A stretch of 64,000 bases of DNA from Streptacidiphilus jiangxiensis (GTDB lineage Bacteria > Actinomycetota > Actinomycetes > Streptomycetales > Streptomycetaceae), in NCBI RefSeq assembly GCF_900109465.1, contig NZ_FOAZ01000023.1, forward strand, positions 62,001-126,000, in the 5' to 3' direction. The notes beneath the pieces are model-generated. The model worked only from the letters and a program-made list of their open reading frames with translations, ran no database searches and had not been told where the DNA came from. Both the position numbers and the translations under genes were made by a program. The number at the start of each line of letters is the position of its first letter. The stretch's first letter is position 1. Of the stretch, positions 8,420 to 16,311 are shown in pieces.

Positions 8420-8527
8420 CAGGGGCGCGGGGAACTGCGCGAGCAACCCACTCAGGGGTGGACGGCCCTGTCCGCTCGGGATCTCGAGGCCCAGGGTGGC
8501 TTGTCGTGCAGTTCCTCGCGCCCCCGG
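8420..8527. repeat. Dispersed palindromic element, copy 1
   Basis: An imperfect inverted repeat of about 107 bp with arms CAGGGGCGCGGGGAACTGCG (from 8420) and GTGCAGTTCCTCGCGCCCCC (to about 8525). Its internal sequence (GGCCCTGTCCGCTCGGGATC) matches the interior of the copy at 29695-29802 in the opposite orientation. It lies just downstream of fahA. A short GGCGGC/GCCGCC hairpin at 8406-8420 adjoins it. It carries no ORF or transposase. Confidence 0.85.
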
Positions 8528-8640
8528 ATGGTGCAACGTCCCCTGACGGCTCCCCGCCCTGGTGGCTCCGCCCGGGTGGCGCACGCGGGAAGCGTGTCGC
8601 ACTCTCGAAGTCAGGTCGCTGACGCGAGGAGAGGGGCGCC

Positions 8641-9534
8641 ATGGCATTCCCGCCCGTCGAGGAGATCCGCCGGACCGCCGCGGAGGGCTGGATCTGGGGC
8701 TACGCCCTGCTGCAGAACTACCACGTCCTGTACGACCAGGTCGTGGACGGCGGGGCGCCGTTCGGGGCGTTCCAGTTCGTGGGCGCGCCCGCCGGGCCGG
8801 AGGGCCCGCCCTCGGCGTGGGCGTGGCTGGACCTGCGCACGGAGCCGTGGGTGCTGACCGTGCCGAGCACCGAGCGGCCGTACGTCGTCGCCGCACACGA
8901 CCTGGACACCAGCTATGTGGGCTTCGTCGGCTCCGGCACGACCTCGGGGCAGGCGGGCCACCACCTGTTCACCGCGCCGGGCTGGCAGGGCCGCGTGCCC
9001 GACGGGATCACCGCGGTGCTCCGCGCCGACACCTCGCTCGTGGGGCTGACCGGGCGGACCGCGCCGGTCGAGGAGGGGACGGAGACGGCGTTCGCCGCCT
9101 TCCGCAGTGGCTTCGGGCTGCGACCGCTCAGCGACTACCTCGGCCGTGGCGCGCCCGAGGCCGCCCCCGAGCCGGCCTGGCCGGTCTGGCGGGAGGAGTA
9201 CCTCGACACGATCGAGTTCTTCGCCGTGCTCGACTTCCTGCTGGGCTTCTGCCCGGTCCTGCCGATGGAGGCGGTGCTGCGGGAGCGGCTCGCCGCGATC
9301 GGCGTGGGCGTCACGCCGGGGGAGTTCGAGCCGGGAGACCTGCACGCCGGTGCCGAGCTCGCCATGGAGCACGGGATCGCCGACGGTCGTGAGCGCCTGG
9401 CGCAGGCCCGCTCGGCGCACCGGCCGGAGGCGACGCTCGTCGGCACCCGGGAGGAACTCGGCACCGACCACCTGAGCCGCGCCCTCGGCGCGGCGATCGG
9501 CCTGCACACCCTCCCGGGCTACGCCCGGTTCTGA
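8641..9534 (+). CDS. DUF1254 domain-containing protein
   Basis: 297 residues. The N-terminal two thirds match the DUF1254 fold: EGWIWGYALLQNYHVLYDQV at residues 13-32, then DLRTEPWVLTVP, and a YVVAAHDLDTSYVGFVG segment near 82-98. DUF1254 proteins usually carry a C-terminal DUF1214 partner domain, which I do not recognise here; the tail (165-297) is alpha-helical and charged. The ATG at 8641 has AGGAGAGGGG upstream. There is no signal peptide. Biochemical function is unknown. The 3' end overlaps the convergent membrane-protein gene by 16 bp. Confidence 0.75.
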   Translation: MAFPPVEEIRRTAAEGWIWGYALLQNYHVLYDQVVDGGAPFGAFQFVGAPAGPEGPPSAWAWLDLRTEPWVLTVPSTERPYVVAAHDLDTSYVGFVGSGTTSGQAGHHLFTAPGWQGRVPDGITAVLRADTSLVGLTGRTAPVEEGTETAFAAFRSGFGLRPLSDYLGRGAPEAAPEPAWPVWREEYLDTIEFFAVLDFLLGFCPVLPMEAVLRERLAAIGVGVTPGEFEPGDLHAGAELAMEHGIADGRERLAQARSAHRPEATLVGTREELGTDHLSRALGAAIGLHTLPGYARF

Positions 9535-10007
9535 GCGGGCGCGGACCGGGCGCCGCCGAGGCGTCGTCGCGCCCACGGCAGCAGCGCGGCCGCGAGTGCG
9601 ACGCCGAGGGCGACGACGACCGACCCGGCGCCCGCCCAGACGTGGGGCAGCCCGAGGGCCGTGGGCAGCGCCAGCAGGCAGGTGCCGGCGAGCACGGACA
9701 CGGCGGCGGTCGCCGTCGGCCCGCCGTCGCCGCGGCGGGCCCGGTGGATCGCGACCAGCCACAGCACCGTGGGCAGCAGACAGATCACGGAAGCGGCCAG
9801 ATACAGCGGCAGGTCGAGCACGTAGCCCATGGCGTCGCCGCCCGGCGAGGTGTCCGCAGGGTCGTAGCCGGGGATCTGCTCGGGGTGGTCCACGTACCAG
9901 TTGGTGACCCGCATCGCGTGTACGAAGGTCAGCGGGACCGTCAGGGAGGTCACCGCCGCGGCCGTGTACCAGCGTCCGATCAGGTGTCTGCTCGGGTCGA
10001 CCGACAT
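9519..10007 (-). CDS. Hypothetical membrane protein, four predicted TM segments
   Basis: 162 residues that I do not recognise as a named family. Four hydrophobic stretches are visible: about 12-30 (YTAAAVTSLTVPLTFVHAM), 65-87 (LPLYLAASVICLLPTVLWLVA), 98-115, and 122-143 (WAGAGSVVVALGVALAAALL). An extracytoplasmic loop between the first two is rich in Asp and Pro. The ATG at 10007 has a GGACGAGGACGGGG purine run upstream. It overlaps the end of the DUF1254 gene convergently by 16 bp. No function can be proposed. Confidence 0.65.
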   Translation of the reverse strand: MSVDPSRHLIGRWYTAAAVTSLTVPLTFVHAMRVTNWYVDHPEQIPGYDPADTSPGGDAMGYVLDLPLYLAASVICLLPTVLWLVAIHRARRGDGGPTATAAVSVLAGTCLLALPTALGLPHVWAGAGSVVVALGVALAAALLPWARRRLGGARSAPAQNRA

Positions 10008-10161
10008 GTCCCCGTCCTCGTCGTCGAGATCCGCGCCGACGACACGCCACTGCCAGGTACGGACAGTGACATGTCGTCAGCGCGCCTTACGGGCCGGGCC
10101 GCCGTCCACCCCCGTGACGACGGACACGCCCCCCGCACCGCCAACGCGTCTGCGGCGTCAA

Positions 10162-10176
10162 GGATTCCCCGAATCC
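10162..10176. terminator. Small hairpin downstream of the lactate oxidase gene
   Basis: GGATTC-CCC-GAATCC, a perfect 6-bp stem with a 3-nt loop, ten bases past the leftward stop at 10186. It is short for a terminator, so confidence is low. The rest of 10008-10185 shows no coding signal. Confidence 0.35.
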
Positions 10177-10185
10177 GCTCCGCGT

Positions 10186-11352
10186 TCAGACGCGCCGCAG
10201 CGCGCCGTCGCGGCGCAGGTCCGCCAGGGTCGGGTAGCCGTCGACGGCCATGATCAGGTCGGCCTCCGCGAGGAGCGTGCGCAGCACGTGGACGATGCCG
10301 TCCGTGCCGCCGAGGGCCAGGCCGTAGGCGTAGGGCCGGCCGATGCCGACCGCCGTCGCGCCCAGCGCCAGGGCCTTGACGACGTCGGCACCGGAGCGGA
10401 CGCCCGAGTCGAAGAGCACGGGCAGGCCGTCGGCCGCCTCGACCACGCCGGGCAGGCAGTCGAGCGCGGGCAGCCCGCCGTTGGCCTGGCGGCCGCCGTG
10501 GTTGGAGCAGTAGAGGCCGTCGACACCCGCGTCCTTCGCCCGGCGGGCGTCCTCGGGGTGGCAGATGCCCTTGAGGATCAGCGGCAGGCGGGTGAGCGAG
10601 CGCAGCCACTCCAGGTCGTTCCAGGCCAGCGGGTTGCCGAAGAGCTGCGTCCAGGTGAGGACCGCGCCCGCCGGGTCCTCCTCGGGCGTCTTCGCCAGGC
10701 GCGAGCGGAAGACCGGGTCGGAGAAGTAGTTGGCCAGGCAGTGGCCGCGCAGCTGCGGGAAGTTGCCGGTGGCCAGGTCGCGGGGGCGCCAGCCGGTGAC
10801 CCAGGTGTCCAGGGTGACCACGATCCCGGCGTAGCCGGCCGCCTCGGCGCGCTGGACGAGGCTCGCCGCCAGCTCACGGTCGGTGGGCGTGTAGAGCTGG
10901 AAGAAGCCGGGCGTGCCGCCGGACTCCTTGGCGACCTCCTCCATCGGGTCGACCGTCAGCGTCGAGGCCACCATCGGCACGCCCGTGCGGGCCGCCGCAC
11001 GGGCGGTGGCCAGATCGCCGTGGCCGTCCTGCGCGCAGATCCCGATCACGCCCACGGGCGCCAGGAACAGCGGCGTGGGCAGGCGGCGGCCGAACAGCTC
11101 GACGCCCAGATCCCGCTGGGTGGCCCCGACGAGCATGCGGGGCACCAGACCCCAGCCGTCGAACGCGGCCACGTTCGCCTCCTGGGTCCGCTCGTTCCCC
11201 GCGCCCCCGGCGACGTAGGACCAGACGCTCGGCGGCAGCGCGGCCTCGGCGCGGCGCGCCAGCTCGGCGAAGTCCATCGGGAGGTCCGGGAGGCGGCCGA
11301 ACAGACCGTTGAAGTAGATCTCGTTCTGGTAGTCGCCGAACTGCTGGCTCAT
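10186..11352 (-). CDS. Lactate 2-monooxygenase-like FMN alpha-hydroxy-acid oxidase
   Basis: 388 residues, near the length of mycobacterial lactate 2-monooxygenase. It belongs to the FMN-dependent alpha-hydroxy-acid dehydrogenase TIM-barrel family. Visible signatures are [15 protein letters not shown] near residue 46, [14 protein letters not shown] near 178, [17 protein letters not shown] near 277 (with the catalytic His of SNHGGRQ) and [20 protein letters not shown] near 310. The LVPRMLVG and [15 protein letters not shown] segments favour lactate monooxygenase (lactate to acetate and CO2) over mandelate or glycolate enzymes. The ATG at 11352 follows GGGGAG. It is divergent from an AraC-type regulator that may control it. 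Confidence 0.88.
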   Translation of the reverse strand: MSQQFGDYQNEIYFNGLFGRLPDLPMDFAELARRAEAALPPSVWSYVAGGAGNERTQEANVAAFDGWGLVPRMLVGATQRDLGVELFGRRLPTPLFLAPVGVIGICAQDGHGDLATARAAARTGVPMVASTLTVDPMEEVAKESGGTPGFFQLYTPTDRELAASLVQRAEAAGYAGIVVTLDTWVTGWRPRDLATGNFPQLRGHCLANYFSDPVFRSRLAKTPEEDPAGAVLTWTQLFGNPLAWNDLEWLRSLTRLPLILKGICHPEDARRAKDAGVDGLYCSNHGGRQANGGLPALDCLPGVVEAADGLPVLFDSGVRSGADVVKALALGATAVGIGRPYAYGLALGGTDGIVHVLRTLLAEADLIMAVDGYPTLADLRRDGALRRV

Positions 11353-11447
11353 CGCGCCGATCGTCTCCCCTGAGCTGGAGCTGCTGCGGTTGTCGCCGAC
11401 AGCCTCTCCCGAGTGACGGGCTCCGGCAAGGACGGGAGAATGGGAAC

Positions 11448-12311
11448 GTGGCATCTGCGGCGGTGGTGGAGGTCGTCGACGAGGCGGTGCGCGGCGTGCC
11501 GGCCCCGCCGCTGCGCGGCCTGGTCGGGTGGTACTCCGGCTACCGGCAGCGCGGTGTGGCGCCGACCCGGCACCGCGGGCTGCCCTCGCCCTACCTGACG
11601 CTGATCCTGACCCTCGACGAGCCGCTGACCGTGGCCGCGCACCCGGACGCCCACGACGCGCCCGGCGACTACGTCACGCTCCTCGGCGGCCTGCACACCT
11701 CACCCGCCCTGATCGAGGTGCCCGGGCGGCAGTCCGGCGTGCAGGTGGCCCTCGGCCCGCTCGGCGCCCGCGCGCTGCTCGGCCTCCCGGCGGGTGGCCT
11801 GGCCGGTGTCGACCTGCACGCGGACGACGTGCTGGGCGCGGACGCACGCCGCGCCCAGGAGAGACTGCGGGAGGCGACGGACTGGCCCGGACGCTTCCGG
11901 GTGCTGGACGCCTGGCTGCTGGGCCGGCTGCGGGCGGCGGAAGTGCCGCCGGATCCGCCGCCGGAGGTGGGCGAGGCGTGGCGGCTGCTGCTGGCCTCGC
12001 GGGGGCTGGTCCGGGTCGCGGCGCTGGCCGACGAGGTCGGCTGGAGCGAGCGACACCTGCGCAGCCGGTTCCTTGCCGAGATCGGGCTGACGCCCAAGGC
12101 CGCGGCCCGCGTGGTCCGTTTCGACGTCGCGCGGCGACGGCTCGCCACCAGGCCCGACGCCCCCGACCTCGCAGGCCTCGCCGCCGACCACGGCTACGCG
12201 GACCAGTCGCACCTGGACCGCGAGTTCACGGCGCTCGCCGGCTGCGCGCCGAGCGCGTGGCTCGCGGAGGAGTTCCGAAACATCCAAGCCGGTCACCACG
12301 CCCCCGCGTAA
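11448..12311 (+). CDS. AraC-family (helix-turn-helix) transcriptional regulator
   Basis: 287 residues. The N-terminal half (about 20-150) is the cupin-like sensor seen in DUF6597-type AraC proteins ([48 protein letters not shown]). The C-terminal half carries two helix-turn-helix motifs: [20 protein letters not shown] at 188-207 and the second around [17 protein letters not shown] at 245-261. The GTG at 11448 has GGGAGAA upstream. It is divergent from the lactate monooxygenase gene (95-bp gap) and 40 bp before a VOC gene. The ligand is unknown. Confidence 0.87.
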   Translation: MASAAVVEVVDEAVRGVPAPPLRGLVGWYSGYRQRGVAPTRHRGLPSPYLTLILTLDEPLTVAAHPDAHDAPGDYVTLLGGLHTSPALIEVPGRQSGVQVALGPLGARALLGLPAGGLAGVDLHADDVLGADARRAQERLREATDWPGRFRVLDAWLLGRLRAAEVPPDPPPEVGEAWRLLLASRGLVRVAALADEVGWSERHLRSRFLAEIGLTPKAAARVVRFDVARRRLATRPDAPDLAGLAADHGYADQSHLDREFTALAGCAPSAWLAEEFRNIQAGHHAPA

Positions 12312-12351
12312 GGCTGGGGGAACAGGCAGTCGCCGACGAAGGAGCGTTCCG

Positions 12352-12762
12352 ATGACCGAGAAGACCCCGCCCGCGCCGCAGGTCTGGCCCACCCTGCGGG
12401 CGAAGGACGCCCGCGCGCTGATCCGGTTCCTGGTCGACGCCTTCGGCTTCGAGGAGACCGTCGTCTACGGCGAGGGCGAGCTCGTCCATCACGCCCAGTT
12501 GTCCTGGCCGGAGGGTGGCGGCGTCATGCTGGGCTCCGTGCGCGAGACCGACGAGCAGGACCTGTGGCCGCTGCGCCCCGGCTCCTTCGGAGCGTACGTC
12601 GTCACGGCGGACCCGGACGCCGTGCACGCCCGCGCGAAGGCGGCGGGAGCGGAGATCACCACGGAGCTGCACGAGACCGACTACGGCTCCCGGGACTTCG
12701 CCGCGCGCGACCCGGAGGGCAACCGCTGGTCCTTCGGCACCTACCCGGGGGAGCCGCGCTGA
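12352..12762 (+). CDS. VOC (glyoxalase/bleomycin-resistance fold) family protein
   Basis: 136 residues, one vicinal-oxygen-chelate domain made of two beta-alpha-beta-beta-beta modules. It has WPTLRAKDARALIRFLVDAFGFEE at the start, VHHAQLSWPEGGGVMLG mid-protein, and the C-terminal FAARDPEGNRWSFGTY signature. The His at 46-47 and the Glu near 75 could be metal ligands, but many members of this subgroup (PhnB-like) bind no metal. Substrate is unknown. AGGAG precedes the ATG. It may be co-transcribed with the upstream AraC-type regulator. Confidence 0.88.
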   Translation: MTEKTPPAPQVWPTLRAKDARALIRFLVDAFGFEETVVYGEGELVHHAQLSWPEGGGVMLGSVRETDEQDLWPLRPGSFGAYVVTADPDAVHARAKAAGAEITTELHETDYGSRDFAARDPEGNRWSFGTYPGEPR

Positions 12763-12829
12763 TCCTGTCCTGGCTCGGGGCTAGGCTCGGTCTCGACGTG
12801 CACGTCCTGTTTTCCGCGGAGGGCTGGGT

Positions 12830-14146
12830 ATGGAGAGCCAGGAACAGAGCCGTACGGCGCTCGTCGAGGAGTTGATGCAGCGCTTCCCCGAGGTGCCACG
12901 CGAGGCGGTGATCAAGGAGGACCTGCTGCGCGGTGGCATGGCGTTCGACGAGTCGGCGCTCAGCGACGGCGGGGACGTGAAGCCGAAGTCGTACTTCATC
13001 TTCTCCTTCGACCACCGCACCCTGCCCGAGCTCGGCGCGGCGGCGCTGAACCGGCCGCCGGAGGAGGTCGTGCTGACCGGCGGCCCGTACGAGCTGCGCC
13101 GCACGGTGGTGTCGGTGCGGGTGAACCCCTCCTCGCCGTACCGGGTGCGGGCGGGGGAGGACGGGTCGCTGGGCCTGTACCTCGACGGCCACCGGATCGC
13201 GGACGTCGGCGTCCCGCCGATGCCGGACTACTACCGGCACACCCTCGCCAACGGCAAGTCGGTGATGGAGGTGGCGCCGACGATCCAGTGGGGCTACCTG
13301 ATCTACCTGACGGTGTTCCGCGTCTGCCAGTACTTCGGCGCCAAGGAGGAGTGCCAGTACTGCGACATCAACCACAACTGGCGCCAGCACAAGGCCGCCG
13401 GCCGCCCCTACACCGGCGTCAAGCCGGTCGAGGAGGTGCTGGAGGCACTGGAGCTGATCGACCGTCACGACACCGCGGGGACGTCCAAGGCGTACACGCT
13501 GACGGGCGGCGCCATCACCTCGCACATCGGCGGCAAGGACGAGGCGGACTTCTACGGCCAGTACGCCAAGGCCATCGAGGAGCGGTTCCCGGGCCGCTGG
13601 ATCGGCAAGGTCGTCGCGCAGGCGCTGCCGCGTGACGACGTGCAGCGGTTCCACGACTACGGGGTGAAGATCTACCACCCCAACTTCGAGGTGTGGGACA
13701 AGCGGCTGTTCGAGCTGTACTGCCCGGGCAAGGAGCGCTATGTCGGGCGGGAGGAGTGGCACCGCCGCATCCTCGACTCCGCCGAGGTCTTCGGCGCCTC
13801 CCACGTGATCCCCAACTTCGTTGCGGGCGTCGAGATGGCGGAGCCGTTCGGCTTCACCGCGGTGGACGAGGCGATCGCCTCCACCCAGGAGGGGCTGCGG
13901 TTCTTCATGTCCCACGGCATCGTGCCGCGGTTCACCACCTGGTGCCCGGAGCCCACCACCCCGTTGGGGAAGGCCAATCCGGGCGGCGCGCCGCTGGAGT
14001 ACCACATCCGGCTGCTGCAGACCTACCGGGCGACGCTGGAGGAGTTCGGCCTCTCCTCGCCGCCCGGCTACGGTCCGCCCGGCCCCGGCAAGGCCGTCTT
14101 CTCGGTGAGCTCCTTCATGGACTCGCTGCCCGCCAAGGACGACTGA
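12830..14146 (+). CDS. Radical SAM protein with non-canonical CX8CX2C cluster motif
   Basis: 438 residues. An N-terminal helical and beta region (1-150, including KPKSYFIFSFDHRTLPELG) precedes a radical-SAM-like barrel. The only clustered cysteines are Cys166, Cys175 and Cys178 in VCQYFGAKEECQYCDINHN. This CX8CX2C spacing departs from the standard CX3CX2C, but retains the final CX2C preceded by an aromatic. Downstream, YTLTGGAITSHIGGKDE near 224 resembles the GGE-type SAM-binding motif, and HPNFEVWDKRLFELYCPGKE and TTWCPEPTTPLG follow. There is no SPASM-type Cys-rich tail. GGAGGG precedes the ATG. No RiPP precursor or obvious partner lies nearby, so substrate is unknown. Confidence 0.8.
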   Translation: MESQEQSRTALVEELMQRFPEVPREAVIKEDLLRGGMAFDESALSDGGDVKPKSYFIFSFDHRTLPELGAAALNRPPEEVVLTGGPYELRRTVVSVRVNPSSPYRVRAGEDGSLGLYLDGHRIADVGVPPMPDYYRHTLANGKSVMEVAPTIQWGYLIYLTVFRVCQYFGAKEECQYCDINHNWRQHKAAGRPYTGVKPVEEVLEALELIDRHDTAGTSKAYTLTGGAITSHIGGKDEADFYGQYAKAIEERFPGRWIGKVVAQALPRDDVQRFHDYGVKIYHPNFEVWDKRLFELYCPGKERYVGREEWHRRILDSAEVFGASHVIPNFVAGVEMAEPFGFTAVDEAIASTQEGLRFFMSHGIVPRFTTWCPEPTTPLGKANPGGAPLEYHIRLLQTYRATLEEFGLSSPPGYGPPGPGKAVFSVSSFMDSLPAKDD

Positions 14147-14152
14147 CGCGGG

Positions 14153-14890
14153 TCACGCCTGGTGCAGCGCCGGGTGGTCCGCGACGACGGTGCAGGAGCC
14201 GGGGGCGATCTCGGTGAAGCCGGCGTCGCGGACCAGCGGGAGGCCGGAGCTGGTCAGCGTCGGCCACGCGTCGGCCGGAGCCGTCCGCACGGCGAGCGGG
14301 AAGCCGTCCGCGCGCCAGGCCGCGCGGGCGGCGGCGGGCAGCGCCCACCAGGCCAGCTGCGCGGCGTGGCCGACCTGGGCCATGGACTTGCCCGTCGACA
14401 TGTCCAGCTCCGGGTTGAGCCAGAGCACCGGGGTGCCCGGATCGGCCGGAGTGGGTGCGTCCTCGTCGGTCAGCTCGGTGCCGGAGACCTGCAGCTTGGC
14501 CAGCTCCTTGGGCCAGCCGTCCAGGGGGACGGGCGGGAAGACCCGCACCTCGGCCGCCTTGCCGGTGGTGGTCAGGCCCGGGAGCTCGGACGCCTTGCGC
14601 CACTCGCCGCCGCGCGCCCGCCGGACCACCTTGCGGATGCGCGCGTCCTCCCAGGCGGCGACGGCCGCCGCCCACTCGCCGTCCGGTTCGGTGACGCGCT
14701 CGTCGCTGAGGAAGTTCAGCACGGCCCGCGCGGCGGTCTCCAGCGCGTCGGTGTGGCCGGGCGGCTCGGCCCGCTCGATCCGGACGACCAGCGGCAGCAC
14801 GTACTGGGGCGCGCTGTCGCGGTCGTCCGCACGGTCGGCGAAGGGGGTCGGCGCATTCGAGGGCTCCGCGGAGGAGGGTTCGCTGGTCAC
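14153..14890 (-). CDS. Pth2-like peptidyl-tRNA hydrolase domain protein
   Basis: 245 residues. The region near 140-165 (LWLNPELDMSTGKSMAQVGHAAQLAW) matches the conserved K(x)5Q(x)2HA signature of the archaeal/eukaryotic-type peptidyl-tRNA hydrolase Pth2, normally about 115 residues. Here about 130 extra residues precede it, containing LVVRIERAEPPGHTDALETAARAVL. Bacteria already use Pth1, so the role of this extended paralogue is open. The GTG at 14890 has no Shine-Dalgarno but a -10-like GATACT six bases upstream, suggesting a leaderless mRNA. It is convergent with the radical-SAM gene, with a 6-bp gap. Confidence 0.75.
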   Translation of the reverse strand: MTSEPSSAEPSNAPTPFADRADDRDSAPQYVLPLVVRIERAEPPGHTDALETAARAVLNFLSDERVTEPDGEWAAAVAAWEDARIRKVVRRARGGEWRKASELPGLTTTGKAAEVRVFPPVPLDGWPKELAKLQVSGTELTDEDAPTPADPGTPVLWLNPELDMSTGKSMAQVGHAAQLAWWALPAAARAAWRADGFPLAVRTAPADAWPTLTSSGLPLVRDAGFTEIAPGSCTVVADHPALHQA

Positions 14891-14931
14891 CGGTCCAGTA
14901 TCGGTGATGCGTCCACCCGCGGTTCGCGCGC

Positions 14932-16179
14932 CTACGCGTCGACCTCGGCCGGGTGCTGCAGGCCGTGGTCGCCCCCGGACTCGCCCTCCAGCTCGCCGGC
15001 CGTCGCACGGTTCAGCAGGCCGTGGGCGGTCGACAGGATCGCGATGCCGAGCACGAGTACGCCGGCCGCCAGGTAGAACGGCACGTGCACGTTGTAGTGC
15101 TCGACCAGCTTGCCCGCTGCGAAGGGGGCCAGGCCGCCGCCGATGAAGCGCACGAACCCGTACGCCGCCGACGCGACCGGCCGCTCGACGGGGGAGACGC
15201 TCATGACGGCCTGGGTGGTCACGGTGTTGTTGATCCCGATCGGGATGCCGGCCGCGATCACCGCGACGATGAGCACCGTGCGGTGCGTCGTCCACACGCC
15301 GATGGCCAGCACGAGCAGCGCGAAGAACGCCAGGTTGGCGTAGAGGGTGCGGGCTGTGCCCAGGCGCTTCTCGACGAAGGGGGCGCCGAAAACGGCGAAG
15401 ACCGCCACGAGTACGCCCCAGCCGGTGAAGACGAAGCCGAGCTGGATCGCGCCGAGGCCCATGGGGAACGGCGCGTAGCCGAGGACGGTGAAGAAGGCCC
15501 AGTTGTAACAGAGGGCGGCCAGCGAGATGGTCAGCAGGCCGCGGTGGCGCAGGGCCTTGAGCGGCTCCAGCAGGCCGGTGCGGCGCTCGGGCAGCGGCAT
15601 CGGCCGGACGAGGGTGACGGTGGCGAGCAGGGCGATCGCCATCAGGGCGGCCACACCGAAGAACGGCCCGCGCCAGCTGACCTCCCCGAGGAGCCCGCCG
15701 AGCAGCGGGCCGACGGCGATCCCGATGCCGAGGGCGGACTCGTACAGGATGATCGCGCCGACGAAGCCCCCGCTGGCGCTCGCGATGATCACCGCGAGCG
15801 AGGTCGCGATGAAGAGGGCGTTGCCGACGCCCCACCCGGCCCGGAAGCCGACGATCTGGCTGATGCTGCCGCTGGCGCCCGCGAGGGCGGCGAAGACGAC
15901 GATGACGGCGAGGCCGACGATCAGGGTCTTCTTGGCGCCGATGCGGCTGGAGACCCAGCCGGTCAGCAGCATGGCCACGGCGGTGACCACCAGGTAGCTG
16001 GTGAAGAGCAGGGTCACCTGGCTCGGGCTGGCGTGGAGCTGGCTGGAGATCGCGGGGAGGATCGGGTCGACGAGCCCGATACCCATGAAGGAGACCACGC
16101 AGGCGAAGGCAACGGCGAAGACGGCCTTCGGCTGCTTGAAGGGACTGGCGCTGCCGCGCGCCTCGGCGGGCTGTTGCAT
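14932..16179 (-). CDS. MFS transporter, DHA-type exporter
   Basis: 415 residues with about twelve hydrophobic segments in two six-helix halves. It begins FKQPKAVFAVAFACVVSFMGIGLVDPILPAI, and the loop motif LTGWVSSRIGAKKTLIVG is the major-facilitator motif A (GxxxDRxGRR-like) between helices 2 and 3. RAGWGVGNALFIATSLAVI corresponds to motif B, and YESALGIGIAVGPLLGGLLGEVSWR to motif C, which marks antiporter-type drug exporters. The ATG at 16179 is chosen as the start because the preceding stretch lacks similarity. Substrate is unknown. It is divergent from the acyl-CoA ligase gene. Confidence 0.88.
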   Translation of the reverse strand: MQQPAEARGSASPFKQPKAVFAVAFACVVSFMGIGLVDPILPAISSQLHASPSQVTLLFTSYLVVTAVAMLLTGWVSSRIGAKKTLIVGLAVIVVFAALAGASGSISQIVGFRAGWGVGNALFIATSLAVIIASASGGFVGAIILYESALGIGIAVGPLLGGLLGEVSWRGPFFGVAALMAIALLATVTLVRPMPLPERRTGLLEPLKALRHRGLLTISLAALCYNWAFFTVLGYAPFPMGLGAIQLGFVFTGWGVLVAVFAVFGAPFVEKRLGTARTLYANLAFFALLVLAIGVWTTHRTVLIVAVIAAGIPIGINNTVTTQAVMSVSPVERPVASAAYGFVRFIGGGLAPFAAGKLVEHYNVHVPFYLAAGVLVLGIAILSTAHGLLNRATAGELEGESGGDHGLQHPAEVDA

Positions 16180-16191
16180 GAGCCAACCATA

Positions 16192-16204
16192 TACGTGCAC
16201 GCTA
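16192..16204. promoter_or_regulatory. Possible operator palindrome upstream of the MFS gene
   Basis: TACGTGCACGCTA contains the perfect 8-bp palindrome CGTGCACG, 13 bp upstream of the MFS start codon inside an AT-rich patch. It could bind a regulator of the exporter, but no regulator gene adjoins, so confidence is low. Confidence 0.25.
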
Positions 16205-16311
16205 CATCTATCTAGGGCTGCGCCCTGGTGTGGTGCCACTTCTGTCGGTTGCATTGTCAGACCGTTCGGGTGCGCCTAGCTTGGCGGCATCCGCCCGAAG
16301 GGAGACCTGGG

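Noticed and set aside
12352..14146. VOC plus radical-SAM genes as a RiPP or cofactor cluster
   Set aside because: No precursor peptide, RRE domain, peptidase or dedicated transporter is adjacent, and the neighbours are a generic regulator and a Pth2-like gene.
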